A stretch of DNA of 64,000 bases from Ruminococcus gauvreauii (lineage in GTDB: Bacteria; Bacillota; Clostridia; Lachnospirales; Lachnospiraceae): the NCBI RefSeq assembly GCF_025151995.1, contig NZ_CP102290.1, forward strand, positions 3,782,001-3,846,000, in the 5' to 3' direction. The position numbers and the translations under genes were made by a program. Below the pieces are notes generated by a model that had not been told where the DNA came from, did not search any database, and saw only the letters and a list, made by a program, of their open reading frames with translations. Shown here piece after piece: positions 43,153 through 52,011 of this stretch (position 1 is its first letter; every line of letters begins with the position of its first letter).

Positions 43153-43491
43153 GGGGTAGTACCGGTTTCGACGGGGGTCTTGAAGATGGAGAAGCTATCC
43201 GTACGCGATGCGTCAAATCGCAAAACTTAAATTTAAACGCAGACGAAAACGTAGCGTTAGCAGCCTAGTTGCTGCTCGTCAGCCCTTGTGCACTCACACA
43301 TGAGGAATCTGGCGCCGATCTTGTGAGAAACGATGCGGGCAAAGCTTTGAGCCTGTAGGCGTAATATGAAGCTACCAAAACCATCAGGGTGTCTGTTTCC
43401 GGGTGGCGGAGGGAATGTCAAAGAACAGACTATGATAGTAGAAGTACATGGGATAGATTTTCGGACACGGGTTCAACTCCCGTCTACTCCA
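43153..43491 (+). ncRNA. ssrA: Transfer-messenger RNA
   Basis: The 5' end GGGGTAG pairs with CTACTCC at 43484-43490, forming the tRNA-like acceptor stem; TTCAACTCCC near the 3' end is the T arm. The tag frame, read on 43224-43268, encodes NLNLNADENVALAA then TAG. The exact resume codon (around 43215-43223) cannot be set by eye. CCA is not encoded. Confidence 0.95.
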
Positions 43492-43519
43492 TAAAATATC
43501 TACCGACAAACTTTAATAC

Positions 43520-43551
43520 AAAATAGCGCTCCCGTTCGGAGGGCTATTTTT
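43520..43551 (+). terminator. Terminator after ssrA
   Basis: AAAATAGC-G-CTCC / GGAG-G-GCTATTTTT (43520-43551). The following ~230 bp up to 43782 contains no supported gene. Confidence 0.8.
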
Positions 43552-43782
43552 GTATATATATCTAAAAAGTGCGTAAATATGGGGATTTTTTGCTTCGTCC
43601 TTTTGCTGTCCCTTGCTCCTGCTGGCGGCTGGCATGAATTGAAAATTCGAAGCCAGCCTCCGTAGATGTGGAGAACGGAGACTGGCTGAGCATTTATTCA
43701 ACGAACGGTTGAAAAAGTATGTGTAGTACTTCTTCGTATGTGCCTGACTCAGATAGACTAGGAACCGGTGCTTGATGTGGTT

Positions 43783-44535
43783 TTACTCCTCCATGATATC
43801 GTAACGCCTCTTCCCCTTGGAAATGGACTTATACTCAATGGCCTCGGTGGGGCATCCACAGATGCAGGCCATACAGTGTGTGCAGTTTCCCTTCCATACA
43901 GGCCTTCCCTCCGCCATGCCGATGTTATTTAAAGGGCACCGCTTTGCGCACTTGCCGCAGGAGACGCAGGCATCCGAGACTGTAAAGCCTTTGTCCTTGA
44001 TATAGAGGCGGTAATAGAGCGGATTGAACGGCCCGCTGATGAAGCGGCCTCCAAGAGAAACCGGCATCTCAGGGAACGGCTTGCCCTGGCGGATCTGACT
44101 GGCCAGCTTAGAAAAGACTGGCTTCGCCCGGGCGATTATGGATGCGCATTCGCTCTCACTGGGCGCAGCAGATAAGGCAATGTAATTTTCCGGCATTTGC
44201 GCGGACGCAAGGCCGCGGTAAATTAAACCGGTCTCTGCGCATAGCTTTGCGGCGTAGCCCCCCGCATTCCCCTGTGTGCCGCCGCCGCGGGTCAGGACAA
44301 AGTAGGCGTTTTGATTCCCCTCAAACCTGGTGGTACGAATCCACTGTTCCACCAATTTGGGTATGCGCCAGGCGTAAATCGGCGCAACAAACACCAGAGG
44401 ACGTTCCGATCGGAACGTCTTTTTTTCGCCTTTCTTCAGGCAGTGGTTAATAGAAACCATTTCATCGCTAAGCTCCGCCGCTATCTGCTTTGCTGCGAGC
44501 TGGCTGTTGCCGGTGCCGCTAAAATAAAAAACCAT
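43783..44535 (-). CDS. EFR1-family flavodoxin-ferredoxin (copy 1)
   Basis: 250 aa. N-terminal flavodoxin-like domain with the FMN phosphate loop YFSGTGNSQ at residues 4-12 and APIYAWRIP; C-terminal bacterial ferredoxin with two [4Fe-4S] motifs, CVSCGKCAKRCP (~188) and CTHCMACICGCP (~218). Electron carrier joining a flavin and two clusters in one chain. Tandem paralogue of the next gene. Confidence 0.9.
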   Translation of the reverse strand: MVFYFSGTGNSQLAAKQIAAELSDEMVSINHCLKKGEKKTFRSERPLVFVAPIYAWRIPKLVEQWIRTTRFEGNQNAYFVLTRGGGTQGNAGGYAAKLCAETGLIYRGLASAQMPENYIALSAAPSESECASIIARAKPVFSKLASQIRQGKPFPEMPVSLGGRFISGPFNPLYYRLYIKDKGFTVSDACVSCGKCAKRCPLNNIGMAEGRPVWKGNCTHCMACICGCPTEAIEYKSISKGKRRYDIMEE

Positions 44536-44550
44536 TTAACTCCCTCCCTT

Positions 44551-45300
44551 TCAATCTTTCATGATGTAATATCTACGGTTTCCCCTGGAGGTGGATTTGT
44601 ACTCAATGGCCTCTGCGGGACACCCTCCGATACAAGCCATGCAGTGAGTACAATTTCCGTTCCAAACGGGCTTTTTATCCACCAGGCGGATATTGTTCAG
44701 CGGACACCGTTTTACACATTTGCCACAGGCGGTGCAGGCGTCCGATGCGGCAAAGCCTTTATCATGGACAAAGAGCGTGTAAAACAGCCCATTGACTGGC
44801 CCGCTTACTATCTTATCTTTAAAAGTGACTGGAATCTCCGGAAACGGTTCTCCCTTTTTAATCAGCGCGGCCAGTAATGCTGAGCGTTCTGCGGCCTTTT
44901 TAAGAATCCCCTTACATTCTGTCTCGTCCGGCGTGTTGGATAAAGCCACATAGTTATTGGGCATGATGAGCAGCGCCAAACCACAAAAGCACAGTCCCTT
45001 TTCCGCGCAAAGCTTTTTCGCATAGGCAGCGGCATTTCCCACGCTTCCGGCGCAGGTCAGGATAAAATAAGCATTTGAATTCCCCTCGAATTTTGTCTCA
45101 CGAATCCATCGCTCCACAACCTTTGGCATCTGCCAGGAATAGGTAGGCGCCACAAATACCAGTGGATTCTCCGATTGAAACGTATCTTTTTCACTCTTTT
45201 TGAGATACTTGTTCATAGTGACAATTTCATCTCCAAGGAGCTCACTCATTTGTATTGCCGTCCTTTGGCTGTTTCCGGTACCGCTGAAATAGAAAATCAT
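44551..45300 (-). CDS. EFR1-family flavodoxin-ferredoxin (copy 2)
   Basis: About 249 aa. ATG 45300 puts AGGAG 9 bp upstream and aligns with copy 1 (MIFYFSGTGNSQ); ATG 45306 is also possible. Same layout: flavodoxin loop, APTYSWQMP, then CTACGKCVKRCP and CTHCMACIGGCP. The two copies share most motif residues and lie 15 bp apart, so they come from a tandem duplication. Likely in one transcript with the upstream TetR gene. Confidence 0.9.
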   Translation of the reverse strand: MIFYFSGTGNSQRTAIQMSELLGDEIVTMNKYLKKSEKDTFQSENPLVFVAPTYSWQMPKVVERWIRETKFEGNSNAYFILTCAGSVGNAAAYAKKLCAEKGLCFCGLALLIMPNNYVALSNTPDETECKGILKKAAERSALLAALIKKGEPFPEIPVTFKDKIVSGPVNGLFYTLFVHDKGFAASDACTACGKCVKRCPLNNIRLVDKKPVWNGNCTHCMACIGGCPAEAIEYKSTSRGNRRYYIMKD

Positions 45301-45314
45301 ATCCATATTCTCCT

Positions 45315-45893
45315 TTATTTTTGGTCAATTCCACTGACCATCTGCGCCAAATATTCTTTTGCCTGTGTCTTGGAACACGCTTCGTTATCGAGGTATTTCC
45401 ACTCCAGGATAAGCAGGATCACCTGGCTGTAAAGGTTTGCAGCCATTTTCTGCGGCACCTTGAAGCGATGGGAATCCGAATTGTCCTGAAAGGCCGCAGA
45501 CATATTGGACAGCAGATAAAACCTTATTTGATTGATGAGGTATAAATTGGGAGGGTTATTCTTTAGGATCGCCTGCACGATTTCTATGTTCTCATCTAAA
45601 AAATCAAAGCAGTTCTCCATCAGTGTATCCATCCGCTGCACACAGGTTCCTCCGTCCTGATAGCCGCTGTCCAGCCGGTCGCGGATGGTCATGAAGCAAT
45701 ACTCCATAAGGTCGTATTTGTCATCAAAGTAATTGTAGAAAGTAGCGCGGGGCAGCATAGCCATCTCACACAACTCTCCAACGGTAATCTCCTCAAAAGA
45801 TTTTTTGCAGAGCAGAGACTGCATTGCGTTCTGGAGGGAAAGCAGGGTGCGGCTGGCTCCAATGGTCATCTTTTTTGATAAGTCATATTTCAT
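45315..45893 (-). CDS. TetR/AcrR-family regulator
   Basis: About 192 aa; ATG 45893 has AAAGGAG at proper distance, better than the TTG at 45914. HTH ITVGELCEMAMLPRATFYNYFDDKYDLMEY (in part) near residue 35. C-terminal domain of the TetR_C type. First gene of the EFR1 group and divergent from the ALDH remnant and ene-reductase. Confidence 0.87.
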   Translation of the reverse strand: MKYDLSKKMTIGASRTLLSLQNAMQSLLCKKSFEEITVGELCEMAMLPRATFYNYFDDKYDLMEYCFMTIRDRLDSGYQDGGTCVQRMDTLMENCFDFLDENIEIVQAILKNNPPNLYLINQIRFYLLSNMSAAFQDNSDSHRFKVPQKMAANLYSQVILLILEWKYLDNEACSKTQAKEYLAQMVSGIDQK

Positions 45894-45957
45894 ATTTTGT
45901 CTCTCCTTTGACAATTTTTTACTTTTGTCTAAATATATACAACCGATTCATTTTGTC

Positions 45958-46010
45958 ACTTGTCTTTTTACAAAAGCTATTATAGACTAAAAACAAAATT
46001 TAGACAAGTG
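45958..46010. promoter_or_regulatory. Inverted repeats in divergent TetR control region
   Basis: CACTTGTC (45958-45965) and GACAAGTG (46003-46010) face each other across 37 bp. TTTTGTCTAAAT near 45934 and ATTTAGACAA near 45999 share the same GTCTAAA core. They are candidate operators for the adjacent TetR protein on both transcription units. Confidence 0.5.
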
Positions 46011-46074
46011 AAAAAATAAAGACTTATGAATAATTTATTTAAAATGAATTCAGACCTAATAATTGTGAGGTGTT

Positions 46075-46736
46075 ATGATGAGTTACGAGAAATTACTGCA
46101 CAGGCAGATCACTCATGTTGAGCGCAGGCTGAAAGGCTGGATGAAGCCTCGCTCCAAAGCAGCAGGCATTACCGGCCTGCCCGGAAAGGCCTATGAGCTG
46201 GTGGAGCCTTATGGGATCGTGCTGATCATATCGCCGTGGAACTACCCGCTTTCACTGACTATGCAGCCGCTCATCGGGGCGATAGCGGCTGGGAAATCAT
46301 ATCCCGCGCCTTTCCGGAGAAATATATTGCCACGGCACTGGGAGGGAAAAGCCCCTGCATTGTCACCGCCGATTCCGATGTTCGGGAGACTGCCAAAAAT
46401 ATTGCATATGGCAAGATTATGAACAGCGGGCAGGCGTGCATTGCTCCGGACTACGCGCTGGTGGATGAGAAGGTGAAGGATCAGTTTTGCGGGGAGTTTG
46501 CAGTGCAGTGTCGGAAGATAGCAGGAGACCCGCTCACAAATTCCAAGTATCCGCGCATTATCAGCAGGCGGCATTTTGAACGTCTGCTGGGGCTTATGGA
46601 TGGCGTGACAATCTTAAGCGGCGGGCGTTCCGATCCATCGGCGCTTAAGATAGAACCTACCGTCCTTGTGGACGTGGGATTGGCCTTTGGCGGGGTTGGT
46701 CAGAGCGGTATGGGAGCTTATCACGGCATCCACTAA
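46075..46736 (+). pseudogene. Aldehyde dehydrogenase remnant
   Basis: Two frames together give pieces of an NAD(P)-dependent aldehyde dehydrogenase. Frame 1 (46075-~46290) has YELVEPYGIVLIISPWNYPLSL; frame 2 (~46300-46736) has LGGKSPCIVTADSD, NSGQACIAPDY with the catalytic Cys, and a final GVGQSGMGAYHG. A frameshift and loss of most of the NAD-binding middle separate them, and another stretch is missing before the last motif. About 220 codons remain of the usual 450-500. Non-functional in all likelihood. Confidence 0.82.
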
Positions 46737-46760
46737 AAGAATAGAAATGAGGTACAGAAT

Positions 46761-48875
46761 ATGGATTATCCTAAATTGTTTTCCCCTATGAATATTGGCT
46801 CAGTTCAAATTAAAAACCGCCTGGTTATGACCGCCATGTGCGTTGGACTCGCCAGACATGACGGAGCGGTCAGCAACGCTCTTGCCGCTTATTATGAGGA
46901 GCGTGCAGCCGGAGGTACGGGGCTCATCATTACAGAATGCAGCCGCGTGAACGAGACGGACGCCGTCGCCTACCCCAGCATGCTGTCCATGTCCCACGAC
47001 CGGTATATCGAGCCGCTTCGCAAGGCTGTGGAGCGTGTTCACGCCCACGGTGCCAGGATGTTTGTACAGCTTTATCATCCCGGACGGCAGAATGTGGCCC
47101 TCTTTCCCACCGTGTGGCAGTTTAATGAGCGCATGGCGCGGGTATTCCCGTCTTATTGGGATTTATATTTCAAGGTGGCCGGAAAGTTTGACGCTTCTGC
47201 GATAGACGATCCTAAGACCGCGAAGCGCATGAAGAAGTACATGAAGCCCCTCCTGGCCCCCAGCGCCGTTCCCTGCGGACTAGCGGACAATCCCATCCGC
47301 AATCAGAAAACAGTTCCCATGACCATTTTGCAGATTAAAACGCTGATCGGTCAATTCAGAGCGGCAGCGGGACGGGCGAAGAAGGCCGGAGCCGACGGGG
47401 TGGAGCTTCACGCCACCCACGGCTATCTGATCCAGCAGTTTTTAAGCTCTTACACCAACCGCCGCGAGGATGAATACGGCGGCTCTCTGGAAAACAGGAT
47501 GCGGCTTTTGAAGGAAATCATCGGGGGCATCCGTGAGGAATGTGGCTCTGATTTCCCCATCAGCGTGCGTCTTTCTGTGGAGGAGTTCTACGATATGATT
47601 GGCTATCCCGGACAGGGAATCCTCTTGGACGAGGGTGTGGAGATGGCTAAAATGCTGGAGAGCTTCGGCGTTGATGTGCTCAATGTCAGCAGCGGCAGCT
47701 ATGATACGGCGCAGACCTCCTGCGAACCCATAAGCTTCCCTCCCGGCTGGAGGAAGTATCTGGCGAAAGCAGTCAAGGATCAGGTCAAAATACCTGTCAT
47801 TGCAGCCAATTTGATTCGAACGCCGGAGCAGGCGGAGGAGCAGCTGGCAGAGGGGACGCAGGACTTTATTGCTATGGGGCGTTCCTATCTGTCCGATCCG
47901 GAGTGGGCGAAAAAAGCAATGGAGGGGAGGAGTGATGACATTAACCGCTGTATCTGCTGCCTGCGCTGCATGGAGGCTTTTCAGGAGAACATTATGAATG
48001 GCAGGCCGGTGGAGTGCGCGGTCAATCCCCGTGCCTGCCGGGAGAGCATTTACTCCCATACTTTGCCCAGAGACGGGGGACAGCGGCCGGTGGTTGTCGT
48101 GGGCGCCGGGCCGGCTGGGCTGACAGCGGCCAGGGAGCTGGCGGCGCGGGACTTTAAGGTGACTGTGCTGGAGCAGGGTTCTGCCCCGGGTGGACAGTTG
48201 ATTCTTGCGAAGGCCCCTCCGCTCAAGGAGAAAATCGGCTGGCTGATTGAGTATCTGACGCGTCAGGCTATCCGGCAAGGCGCGGACATTCAGTACAATA
48301 TAAATGCTGACAGGGAGATCATTGAAAGCTTTCATCCATATGCCGTGTTCCTCGCCACCGGCGGAGAGGCGGCTGCCCCGAAAATCCCCGGCTCCGAATC
48401 GGACGCAGTGATGACAGTGACGCCAATCCTGACAGGAGAAAGGAAGTACTCCGGCAGGGATATTGCAGTGGTAGGCTCCGGTATGACTGGGCTTGAAACA
48501 GCGGAGCTTCTGGTGAACCAGGGGAATACCGTCACCATAATCGAGATGGCGGAAAAAATTGCCCCCGGCGCTTATCCGGTCAATGCCTCTGATGTCATTG
48601 AACGGCTGAAAAAGGGCGGGGTGCGGTTTCTGCCCGGCAGAAAGCTTGAGCGTATAGGCTGCGGAATGCTCTATCTGACCCGTAAGGACGGTGTGTCGGA
48701 GGAGATCCGCACCGATGTGACTGTACTGGCGATAGGCGTGCGCAGCAACAACGCATTGGAAAAAGAGTGCGACGGACATTTTCCGCGGCTCTATCCCATC
48801 GGCGATGCGGTGAAGCCCGGACGTATCAGTAATGCCACCGGCAGCGCTTTTCTATTGGCACGCGGATTACAGTAA
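46761..48875 (+). CDS. FMN/FAD/[4Fe-4S] NADH:flavin oxidoreductase (2-enoate reductase/BaiCD type)
   Basis: 704 aa. N-terminal Old Yellow Enzyme barrel: NRLVMTAMCVGL, ELHATHGYLIQQFLSSYTN (in part), REDEYGGSLENR. Cluster Cys in CICCLRCMEAF and ECAVNPRACR (~395-430). C-terminal FAD/NAD part: VVVVGAGPAGLTAAREL (~445) and IAVVGSGMTGLETAELL (~575). This layout reduces activated C=C bonds of enoates, enals, steroids or bile-acid intermediates. An extra ~40-residue segment after HPGRQNVAL (~112-155) makes it longer than usual. Codon choice is richer in GCC/CCC than the core genes. Substrate unknown. Confidence 0.88.
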   Translation: MDYPKLFSPMNIGSVQIKNRLVMTAMCVGLARHDGAVSNALAAYYEERAAGGTGLIITECSRVNETDAVAYPSMLSMSHDRYIEPLRKAVERVHAHGARMFVQLYHPGRQNVALFPTVWQFNERMARVFPSYWDLYFKVAGKFDASAIDDPKTAKRMKKYMKPLLAPSAVPCGLADNPIRNQKTVPMTILQIKTLIGQFRAAAGRAKKAGADGVELHATHGYLIQQFLSSYTNRREDEYGGSLENRMRLLKEIIGGIREECGSDFPISVRLSVEEFYDMIGYPGQGILLDEGVEMAKMLESFGVDVLNVSSGSYDTAQTSCEPISFPPGWRKYLAKAVKDQVKIPVIAANLIRTPEQAEEQLAEGTQDFIAMGRSYLSDPEWAKKAMEGRSDDINRCICCLRCMEAFQENIMNGRPVECAVNPRACRESIYSHTLPRDGGQRPVVVVGAGPAGLTAARELAARDFKVTVLEQGSAPGGQLILAKAPPLKEKIGWLIEYLTRQAIRQGADIQYNINADREIIESFHPYAVFLATGGEAAAPKIPGSESDAVMTVTPILTGERKYSGRDIAVVGSGMTGLETAELLVNQGNTVTIIEMAEKIAPGAYPVNASDVIERLKKGGVRFLPGRKLERIGCGMLYLTRKDGVSEEIRTDVTVLAIGVRSNNALEKECDGHFPRLYPIGDAVKPGRISNATGSAFLLARGLQ

Positions 48876-49308
48876 GGGCTTACAAAGACCTGAGATATTG
48901 CAGATGGGCAGCTTTACTGATCGTTACATTCATGCCAGCATGTTTTTTGTAAATTTCATTTTTGATTTGGAGTTGAGAGTATGCTCAGCACACTTTGTTC
49001 TATTACACAGGAAACTCCTCCGGAATCTCCTGTGTAATAAAATGCACTTCGTGCATCAATGCGCAGCTCGCGGAAAAAATCGCAAAAAAACACAAAAAGA
49101 ATAACAAAATATATAAATAACTGATTAACCTCCAGTAGCAAACTACATAAAAAATATCGTGTAAAGAAGTCTGCACAGCAAAATACCATAAGATTGATAA
49201 CAATGTATATTATTTAAAAAATTGTACAGGTTTCATATAATGAAAATAACCAAACGCCGGCGGCTGGTAATGTTGCACAAAACCCATACACATGTATTGG
49301 AGGAAGCC
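48876..49308. other. Intergenic region with palindromic element
   Basis: This 430-bp gap has no supported gene. Its centre holds a 12-bp inverted repeat TATTACACAGGA (49001-49012) / TCCTGTGTAATA (49028-49039), then ATGCAC-TTC-GTGCAT (49042-49056) and a GCGCAGCTCGCGG segment. The rest is A/T rich and probably contains the promoter of the dehydrogenase gene. Confidence 0.5.
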
Positions 49309-50481
49309 ATGGAGAAAAACAAAGTTGCAGTAACCTTAGGTCCCGGAAACATTGTGATTCAGGATATGCCCTATCCGAAGTTACAGAAGGGCGGAGCCAT
49401 ACTGAGAAACAAATTGTGCGGAGTATGCGGTACTGATAAACATACATACCGCGGCGAGACCACTCAGTTTGCAGGCACAAATTTAGAGTATACGATTCAA
49501 TTTCCTTTGCACCAGGGGCATGAAGCCTTCAGCATTATCGAAGAAATCGACGAAGAAGGTTCAAAAACTCTTTCCTACGATCACGAAGAACTTCACGTGG
49601 GTGATCGTGTCACTTTTTCACCGGTCATCGTATGCGGCAGCTGTTTCTGGTGCCGGCATGCTTCCTGGTATACCTGGTGTGAAGGGGAGGGCAGAGGCGT
49701 TTATGGGAACAACGGCGGTATCATAAACGGTGATCATGCCCCGGACGAGATTTACGGCGCCTTCTCACGTTTCATGACGATTCGGCCGGGTTCCTATCTC
49801 TTTAAGTTACCGGATGAATTGCCGGATGAGCTTGCCTGCCTGGTTGAGATCATGACAGTCACCTATGTATTCGATACGGCAATGAACACAAATTCTTTTC
49901 ATATGGATGGACTGCCCTTCGGTGCGACTGTGGTCATTCAGGGCGCAGGTCCCATCGGTCTGGCTCACGTGATTAAGGCGCGCATGCTGGGTGTCAAAAC
50001 GATTATTGTGACGGATAAATCTGAATACAAGCTTAAACTGGCAAAAGAATTCGGTGCTGACTATACGTTGAATGTTACGACTACAGAAGAAAAAGACCGC
50101 ATTGATTTTGTGAAATCCAGGACACGCGGACTTGGCGCGGATGTCGTCGTGGAATGCACGGGTGTGCCGGCAGTGGTGTCGGAAGGCCTGGAGTATCTCA
50201 GAAAATGCGGCACTTATCTGGAGCCGGGTATGTTTGCGGAAGTCGGCAATTCTTCCATCAACATGCACAAAGTTTGCTCAAAGAATCTTAGGATTATCGG
50301 TATGACTGAAAATGCGCTGCCCGGATACAGGGCGACCATGGATATGATGGTAAAACACCTGAATGATTTCCCATGGTTAAAGTATTTTACGCACAGGTTC
50401 CCGCAGGACCAGATCAATGAGGCCGTAAAATTCAGTATGACGGATGACTGCAACAAGGTTCTGATCGAGCCCTGGAAATAA
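49309..50481 (+). CDS. Zinc-dependent medium-chain dehydrogenase (copy 1)
   Basis: About 390 aa; ATG 49309 has GGAGGAAGCC upstream; the frame runs back to 49222 without a ribosome site. Catalytic zinc residues in LCGVCGTDKHTYRGE and HQGHEAF. Structural-zinc lobe CGSCFWCRHASWYTWC has an 8-residue last gap instead of the usual 7. Rossmann GAGPIGLAHVIKARMLG (~205). Related to threonine/polyol dehydrogenases. It heads an ABC transporter operon that ends with a paralogue, so it likely oxidises an imported polyol, sugar acid or amino alcohol. Confidence 0.87.
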   Translation: MEKNKVAVTLGPGNIVIQDMPYPKLQKGGAILRNKLCGVCGTDKHTYRGETTQFAGTNLEYTIQFPLHQGHEAFSIIEEIDEEGSKTLSYDHEELHVGDRVTFSPVIVCGSCFWCRHASWYTWCEGEGRGVYGNNGGIINGDHAPDEIYGAFSRFMTIRPGSYLFKLPDELPDELACLVEIMTVTYVFDTAMNTNSFHMDGLPFGATVVIQGAGPIGLAHVIKARMLGVKTIIVTDKSEYKLKLAKEFGADYTLNVTTTEEKDRIDFVKSRTRGLGADVVVECTGVPAVVSEGLEYLRKCGTYLEPGMFAEVGNSSINMHKVCSKNLRIIGMTENALPGYRATMDMMVKHLNDFPWLKYFTHRFPQDQINEAVKFSMTDDCNKVLIEPWK

Positions 50482-50501
50482 GCCGAATTGAGGTGATTGT
50501 T

Positions 50502-52007
50502 TTGAGCGAAGTCAGAACAGATGCAATAGTAAGCTTTAAGAATATTACGAAAACATTCCCCGGCGTTGTCGCTTTAAACGACATATCTTTCAGTATCAAA
50601 CGTGGGGAGGTACATTGTCTGCTGGGTGAGAACGGTGCTGGAAAATCAACATTGATTAAGATTCTCACGGGTGTTTATCATGCCGACAGCGGTGAAATAT
50701 TAATCAATGGAGAGAAAGTGACAATCGGAGATATCGTTGAGGCACAGAAGCTGAGGATCGGCACTGTTTTTCAGGAAAACAGTCTCGTCCCACATTTATC
50801 GGTGGCTGAAAATGTATTTTTGACCAGAGAAATAAAGAATAAATTCGGTTTCATTGACTGGAACAGAATGTACAGCGAATGTACGCGCTGGTGCAAAGAA
50901 CTGGGGATCGAGATTGATCCGAAAGCAAAGATAAACCAACTGTCGGTTGCCCAGCAGCAGATTGTCGAGATCGTAAAAATGTTTTCGCAAAACCCACAGA
51001 TCGTGATACTGGATGAACCAACTTCTGCGTTATCGGATAATGAAATCGATAATTTATTTGATATCGTAAAAAAAATGCAGGAAAAAGGAATCACCTTCCT
51101 GTATATCTCGCACCGCATGGAGGAAATAAAACGAATCGGCAACAGCGGCTCCGTGCTGCGGGACGGCGAATTTGTTTCTTCTATTGAGGATGTAACAAAG
51201 CTGGATATGGATGAAATCATTGCGCTGATTGTAGGCCGTACGCTGGATCAGAAATTTCCTGCCAGAAATGCAGAGATCGGGGACGTTTTACTCGAGGCGG
51301 AGGGGTTATCAGTTCCCGGTTTAATATACGATATCAGCTTTCAGGTCAGACGCGGCGAAGTCGTTGGATTTTCCGGTTTGGTAGGGTCGGGACGTACGAC
51401 GACGGCAAAAGCCGTTTTTGGCGCAATACACAGATCGGCGGGAACAGTCAGAATAGACGGAAGGGAGGTTAGAATTAAAAGTCCCAGGGATGCAATCAAA
51501 AACAGGATTGGATTACTTCCCGAAAACCGTAAGGAAGAGGGACTGATTTTAAATCAGTCGGTTTGCTGGAACACTATTTTTGCTTCACTGAAAAAATTCA
51601 AAAAAGGTCCGTTTATCAACAGAAAAACAGAGAGAAAGGCTGTAGAAGACTATAGAGAACGACTGAACATTAAAACCCCCACTCTCTTTCAGCAGGTCAA
51701 ATACCTGAGCGGCGGGAATCAGCAGAAGGTTGTATTTGCGAAATGGCTCTGCGCGGATTCCAGTGTATATTTTTTTGATGAACCGACCCGTGGTATTGAT
51801 GTAGGCGCCAAAAGCGAGATCTATGGCATGATCAACATGCTGGCTGCTGCTGGAAATGCGGTTGTTGTCATTTCTTCTGAATTACCTGAGATACTGGGTG
51901 TGTGTGATCGGACTGTGGTGTTTCATGAAGGCAGGGTCACAGGCGTGTTAGACAGAAGAGAGGCTACGCAGGAGGCAATCATGTACCATGCGTTAGGGGG
52001 GGAATGA
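50502..52007 (+). CDS. Sugar-type ABC transporter ATP-binding protein (RbsA/MglA type)
   Basis: About 501 aa. TTG 50502 has GAGGTG 7 bp upstream; the GTG at 50493 overlaps that site. Two ATPase halves: GENGAGKST, LSVAQQQIVEI, ILDEPTSALSD; and GLVGSGRTTTAKAVFG, LSGGNQQKVVFAKWL, FFDEPTRGIDVGAK. The degenerate second Walker A (GSGRTT) is usual in this carbohydrate-uptake class (CUT2). Confidence 0.93.
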   Translation: MSEVRTDAIVSFKNITKTFPGVVALNDISFSIKRGEVHCLLGENGAGKSTLIKILTGVYHADSGEILINGEKVTIGDIVEAQKLRIGTVFQENSLVPHLSVAENVFLTREIKNKFGFIDWNRMYSECTRWCKELGIEIDPKAKINQLSVAQQQIVEIVKMFSQNPQIVILDEPTSALSDNEIDNLFDIVKKMQEKGITFLYISHRMEEIKRIGNSGSVLRDGEFVSSIEDVTKLDMDEIIALIVGRTLDQKFPARNAEIGDVLLEAEGLSVPGLIYDISFQVRRGEVVGFSGLVGSGRTTTAKAVFGAIHRSAGTVRIDGREVRIKSPRDAIKNRIGLLPENRKEEGLILNQSVCWNTIFASLKKFKKGPFINRKTERKAVEDYRERLNIKTPTLFQQVKYLSGGNQQKVVFAKWLCADSSVYFFDEPTRGIDVGAKSEIYGMINMLAAAGNAVVVISSELPEILGVCDRTVVFHEGRVTGVLDRREATQEAIMYHALGGE

Positions 52008-52011
52008 GCGA

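Noticed and set aside
43513..43701. Short minus-strand frame after ssrA
   Set aside because: Crosses the ssrA terminator, low complexity, no ribosome site or known motif.
47442..48779. 445-codon open frame on the minus strand
   Set aside because: It lies wholly inside the ene-reductase gene, has no family motifs or ribosome site, and is explained by the GC-rich codon use of the + strand gene.
46761..48875. Bilirubin reductase (BilR)
   Set aside because: The barrel has the ordinary OYE-type HATHGYL and NRREDEYGG motifs and I do not see the features or neighbours reported for bilR; a general enoate reductase is safer.
43491..49300. Attachment-site duplication of the ssrA 3' end
   Set aside because: I looked for another copy of the CCCGTCTACTCCA end downstream and did not find one in the window.
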